Part shown: one piece after another, positions 41,401 to 47,400 of the stretch
Numbering within the stretch: position 1 is the first letter of the stretch
How the letters are laid out: each line of letters opens with the position of its first letter
Assembly (NCBI GenBank): GCA_036346225.1
Contig: JARFIW010000588.1
Span: 6,143,501-6,207,500 of the forward strand
DNA: 64,000 nucleotides
DNA from: Platerodrilus igneus
Taxonomy: Eukaryota; Arthropoda; Insecta; Coleoptera; Lycidae
Direction of reading: 5' to 3'
Position numbers and translations under genes: made by a program
The notes under the pieces: generated by a model
The model's database searches: none
Seen by the model: only the letters and a program-made list of their open reading frames with translations
What the model was told of the DNA's origin: nothing

Positions 41401-44400
41401 AAAAAACCGAAAACGCAATTAAACCATAAAGTGTAATACATCGTTGAATTCGGCATAAAAAGGGCTTTCAGAATCTGATACCAGATCACCAGGACTTTAA
41501 AAAAAAGTTGAAGATTGTTCCGCAAAGACGAAACGTCAGGTGAAAAAACTGACAATGCCATGTTAAGGGACATTAAAAGTTGCTGTGGAGAAGTGCCTTC
41601 GGTTTTGATCTAGGTGCCATATTAACGCCAGAACAAAATAATATGTAAAATAAGAAAATAAAATTTTTTTCGAAATATCTCAAAAACTAAAAACTGTTTT
41701 GGGGATTTCTAAACGCCATTTTTTTAGGCCTTTGATTACACAACTTTTCTTCCATTTAACCCAATTTGCATCTCATACCGTTTTCAAAATCCCCATAGTG
41801 TCCCTCCTTATCTCGGACACAGTGTATAGTGACCAGGGTACCGATTTTGTCAAAGCGTCAAGGTTGTCCATTTCTTATGCTCAAGAGGTCTCTGGATCAT
41901 TAGCTATCAAGTGGCACTTTAATTCTCCCGCATCACCCCATTTTGGTGATATCTAGGAAGGAGGTGTTCCCTTTAAGACTCACTTATATAGAGTTATCGG
42001 TGATCAAGTGTTGCCATACATTGTTGTAGTCAATTTTATTATAAAGATAAACTAATGATTGCTTAGTTACTTAAGAGTATAATTAATATATGAACTTCGA
42101 TCTTGTAATATTCACACTGACAATTTGAATGTAATTCGGTGCAATATTACATGATGACATTTTAAATTCAAATTTGCAAACTCTTAAAATTCATATTGTG
42201 TTTTTGAATTTAATTAATATGTTTAAGCCTTTAAAAATGTATTAGACTTTAGAAAAAAATAATTTCAATATTAGACGTAGTAAATTGTGATGTTAACTGG
42301 ATAAAAATTGTAACCTGAAGATTAAAGATTATTTAAATATTATTTAACGGATGTTATAAAATTTAACAAAGAAACATTCTAAAATATTTTAATACAAAGA
42401 GAATGTTTACAAGCTCAAGGACACAAAAATGTACATAATCCTAATGTGAGAAATGAATATGTACTAAATTAGCCTGAGAGAAATCTATTTAGGTAATTAT
42501 TTTGATACTTTAAGTTTGACATTCTATTAGTTTTTCGTCTAGGTACAATAAAGTTTGATAAATAGACAGAGCTGTAATTATTAGTTTTTATTATCAAGGA
42601 AAAATTAATAACATATCATTTTATAAATAATAATTAATTACTTGGTAATTGAAGTGTGCATGCAACTATTACAGACAACATAATTTCCCTACATTTATAT
42701 ATTACAATAATATTGTAACTATATAATTTATATGTTTAGAAGAAATACAAATTTTGGACTATGGAATGTTAAGTTTTAACTATTCACTAATATTTGTTTT
42801 ATGGTTTTTCTTTTTTGATCACTAAGAATATTCTTTGTTAGTGTTTTATTTCTGAGTCGCTGTTGTTTTAGGTCAAATTAGCCTTTAAAGAATGCAATAA
42901 TTTATGTCACAAATCTAATTAAAGCATTGTATAAAACATTCAAAATTTTAAAAATAAGTACACTTATTGCTTATTTAAGTACCTAATTGACTACGTGAAT
43001 GAAAAGTGGGAAGATGTAGAGAATTATTTTTGAAGAAACTGTCTAATCATTTACTGCACTAAGAAATCGTATGTTGACGACATTGGGTAGGGTGTTATAA
43101 ATTTTGTTGGTTAATACCATGCAATTTTCAAAGCATACAAATATAGGATGGTTCAAGTACAATTGTGGAATGAGTAATAAAACTATATTGTGTATGACAC
43201 CACGGATTCTACAACGGAATAAAAATTGTCCTTCTGATCTACGTAAAATCAGAAACACCAACAATGGCAATGAATGTCATCCAAGGAGATTTGCTGTTTT
43301 GGTATCTTAATTTGCGATAACAATACAGTTTGCTCAGTATATTCTGGTGGGTGAATTTGAAATCATCCACTGACAAGAACCGACTTCAAACATTCCAACC
43401 AGCACTCATAGTAGTTTAAATCTCTCTAAAATGGAATAAAGGAGATAGACACTTGCTCTCAGGAATCATATGGGCATGGTGCTAAGTGTTAATATCACAA
43501 ATGCCAGGGAGAGAATAAAACTATGAGTTCTTATAACTCTAAAAACAATTATTTATATCTGATTTTAGTCTATTCATATATCTTGACAAAGGGTTCTAGC
43601 ATTGGACGATATTTGGTAAAGTTGTGAACAAGCTCTACGGATAAGCCAGACTTTTTGATTTATTTGTAAAAAGAGCAAAAACATTAAACATCCTTATTTT
43701 TTTAACAAGGCATTTAGTAAAGGAGTTTATACAAAACACTTGTATTTTTATGTGTTCTATCAACGCTTAGAAATTTGTTTATCTATGTAGTTCATACATT
43801 CTACAGTAAGAATTGATGACTGGCTTTCGCTCCGAGAGACTGAGCGTAAGAAGAGATGGATAGGAGCAGGGTTTAATGGGGAATAAAGTTTTACATCCGG
43901 TAGGGAAGGTATCATGATGGGAAACGGGACATTTGAGGAGAAAATTGTTTTTTTTGGGAATTTTCAGTTTTGCAGTTATGCCTCAGGTTATGTATGAAAA
44001 CCACGATTTTCCCAAATGCGGTAGTCCAATATGTGTTGTGAGAGTCTTATATTACCGCAAACGAGGTATATGCGACACAAAGGACAGTTGGTAACACTAA
44101 TCTATTATGTGGAAATTAGCGCACCCATCTGTCAATGACGTCACACACTATGAAAATTATTACACGTAAATGACGAAATATGCAAAATTCATAAAATGTA
44201 TTATAAAAAACCCCACACATTGGAAACTTACGTGAATATGTAAGCGTCTCACAGAATTACTTCCTTCAGGGTTGTTCGCGGCTCCCTACCGAATTATTTA
44301 AAGATGGCGGCTGCGGGCTTCCTTCAGGAATATTTAAAGATGGTTCTCAGGTGTCCTTCGGGATTATTTAAAAATGGATCTCAGGCGTCCTTCGGGATTA

Positions 44401-47400
44401 TTTAAAGATAGATCTTAGGGCATGGACTGCTACCAGGTTGTATCCAGATTTGTATCTTCTTCCTGTATGTAGAGGTAACGACGGAACGGGATTATAGGGA
44501 ACGATAAACAAAGATAAGCAAGAGAAAAAGGAATCTACATAATTAAGATAAAGATACGATACCAGACCCAACACCACTCTTGTCGACATTCAAAAGCCAA
44601 GTCCAAGTCCCCGCGTCTCGCGGAAAAACCCCACTTTTCTTCTCCCACACGCCGGCGCGATCTGGCGCAAACGCACTCTGTAGTGACGGAAATACGTGCA
44701 CCAAGTCTTTCAAATTTATGGCGCGAAATTCCCGCATATTAAAACTAAACTAAAAAATGTCTAGTGCCAAATTTTTGGCACGTAACAAGAGAGCCTGTGA
44801 GGAGGTGTCCTTATCCTACGAGTGCGAGAACGAAGAAAGATCAAGTTGGTTTCCAGAATTCGCTATGGGGTTTTATAAAATACCTAATATGCACGAGGAG
44901 ACTCGATAATCAATGTGGAACCGTAATTCAATGCCGTTTTCAAATAGGAGGTCTATTTTTCTTGACTTTTGCGAGCGAATTTGTTCAAAATTATTTAACT
45001 TCTACCAAAATTGGGTCACGAACACCTTCGGACGAATCTGAATCATTACCATCAAAATCTGAGAAAACAGAATTAATTTCTAAATTGCAAAATACACCAC
45101 TATAAAATGGCTAATGTGTATTGTGTCTCAAAAATCGATTTAGAATCTAATTCTGTATTGATTTCAAATATAGACGATATATTTTTAATGAAAAAATATT
45201 AAATTCCATGCACGGATGTGATCGAACCACCCTGAATAGTTATGCCTTTGAAAATCTCAACAACCCTCGACTGCACAATGGAGGAAGTGAGAAATCTATA
45301 GAAAAGGATGTAACACAGTGTTTTCAGTTAACCTAAAAAACATCAAGTGGGTTTTAGGAATGAAGAAATTCATAGATAGGGAGACGTTTGAAGGATATGA
45401 CGGCAAAATTCACTAGAATACAAAACAAGTTATTTTTTTATAAATATTTCATAAAAAACACGCACATTACAACAGTTTGGTGACCATATTTGGCTAACAT
45501 TTTATCAACATATTGTTTGCATGTGGGTTTATGTTGATAATGTTTGCATATAGTTCTACTTTTGTACCTACCTTTAAGTTCAAAATGTATGTTTCTTTTC
45601 AATAGCCAACACCACACGCCTTCTTTTTCCCAGCCGATGTTGGATTTGGTTCTACAGTTGCGTTATGATATGCTGCATTATCCATCACTAATGCAGAGTT
45701 TGGTTCAAGGTTTTGAAGTAATTTATTTTGTAGCCATTTACAGAAATTTCTATTATTCATTTCATCGTGATAATCTCAATTTTCAGTCCTGATTTAAAAA
45801 TTAGGAACAAAACCGTTTTTGCTGCCAACATGCACAATAAGTAACAATTTACCTTTAACTAACGGTGCCTTTAAACATTGATTTGAACCATCATCTTATG
45901 ACTTTGATACAGCATGTGAACTGCACAAGTAAGTTTCATCACAATATATGATATTTCTTTCTTCTGATATTGCTATACTTTTAGTAAATAATCGACTCAT
46001 TTTGCTTGGATTTCTGGCTTCTCAATGTCTTAACATTACGATTGTTGTGGTACTTTTTCCAACAAAACCCCATGTTATGCACCAATGTTCTAAATAAATA
46101 AATTTTTTTACAGAAATTAATTTCTTCATATTTGACAGCCTCAACTACAGTGGAAGAGGGGAATACTTGTTGAATGAATTATAGGGTTGCTGTGAAATAG
46201 GAAATGTGTTAAAAAGAATGTTTTGATTATTGTAAATTTAATTGTGTTCATAGGTTAAGGACCACGTTAATTCAATGGTACCAATGACACAAGGGCAAAT
46301 AATAGCGTTGCATTAAATATCAGGATAAACACATACCTGAGTACTTAATTGTTTGATGCGCTCGTGGTAGACATGCTTATCATTGTAACTTGCATCATCG
46401 AACCGGCCGTGCACTCTTGAAGTCCATAACATCCCCGTTAATACTGACACCACAACCTACCAAAAACATCTTGTTGGCTATCAGTTCAACACTGTTGCAC
46501 ATACCATAAACTGTTTATCGACACACGTGATTAATTAAATTGTCTTTGATACTTTAAAGTTTATAAAATGACTGAACATACAGCAAGCATTGTAGGTTGC
46601 TTATGATGGATGTTTGCAAATCGATAAATAATTATGCACACAATTTCTTCTTGAAATTCACCTAATTTAGGCTTTGTCCTTTTTCTTGATGATTTTAATT
46701 GTAACTTAGCACCAACTGGTTACGTTTTGTCTTTCTTGATAATTTTCTTAATGGTCGTTAACTCAACACCAGTTGCTTCCGACATAATTTTTCTCAAATT
46801 GTTTAGACAAATGACGTCTTGACCAGCATCCTTCTGTTTTTTCGTAGATTTGTAAAAATTATATATAATCACGTGACCTTGACTATAAACAATTGTTTTA
46901 GAATTGTCCACAATTCATCTCAAACAAAACAATAAGCATTCCAAGAATAAGAAATTTAAAAAGGGTTACTTTGAGTTTCAAAATAAATAACGAAACATAG
47001 TCTTGAAAAAGACTGATTTATAATAATTATTAGCAAAGACAAATTAAACAAAATTCACAAAACATATACAATGGAGCAGGAGTAAAGTCAAAATCAAAGA
47101 CCGTACAGTATCGGCTGGATGGTAAGTTAAGAATTTGTAAAGAAGCACTACACCGCAGCTATAGCAACTATTTAAGTCATAGTTTTGCTGTAAACTTAGT
47201 ATGCGACTCCGTGGCGAAGTTGGTATGAGTGTGACTACTATGCTCAAGGTCCCGGGTTTGAATCCCGACACGGTTCGCTTGAAAATGTTAGGCGAGCATT
47301 TTTCACAAAAATACACCCTCGTTCGAATGAGAGGTAAAATGGAGGTCCCGTGTGTGAGTGTTGTCACGCACATTAAAGATCCCTTCCTTGCTTGGAACAG

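Noticed and set aside
42041..43000. Right LTR of the BEL/Pao element
   Set aside because: No matching sequence found upstream of 29469, so the border cannot be supported.
44764..45105. 113-residue open frame on the plus strand
   Set aside because: Starts within the LTR terminus at 44766-44787 and shows no family motifs.
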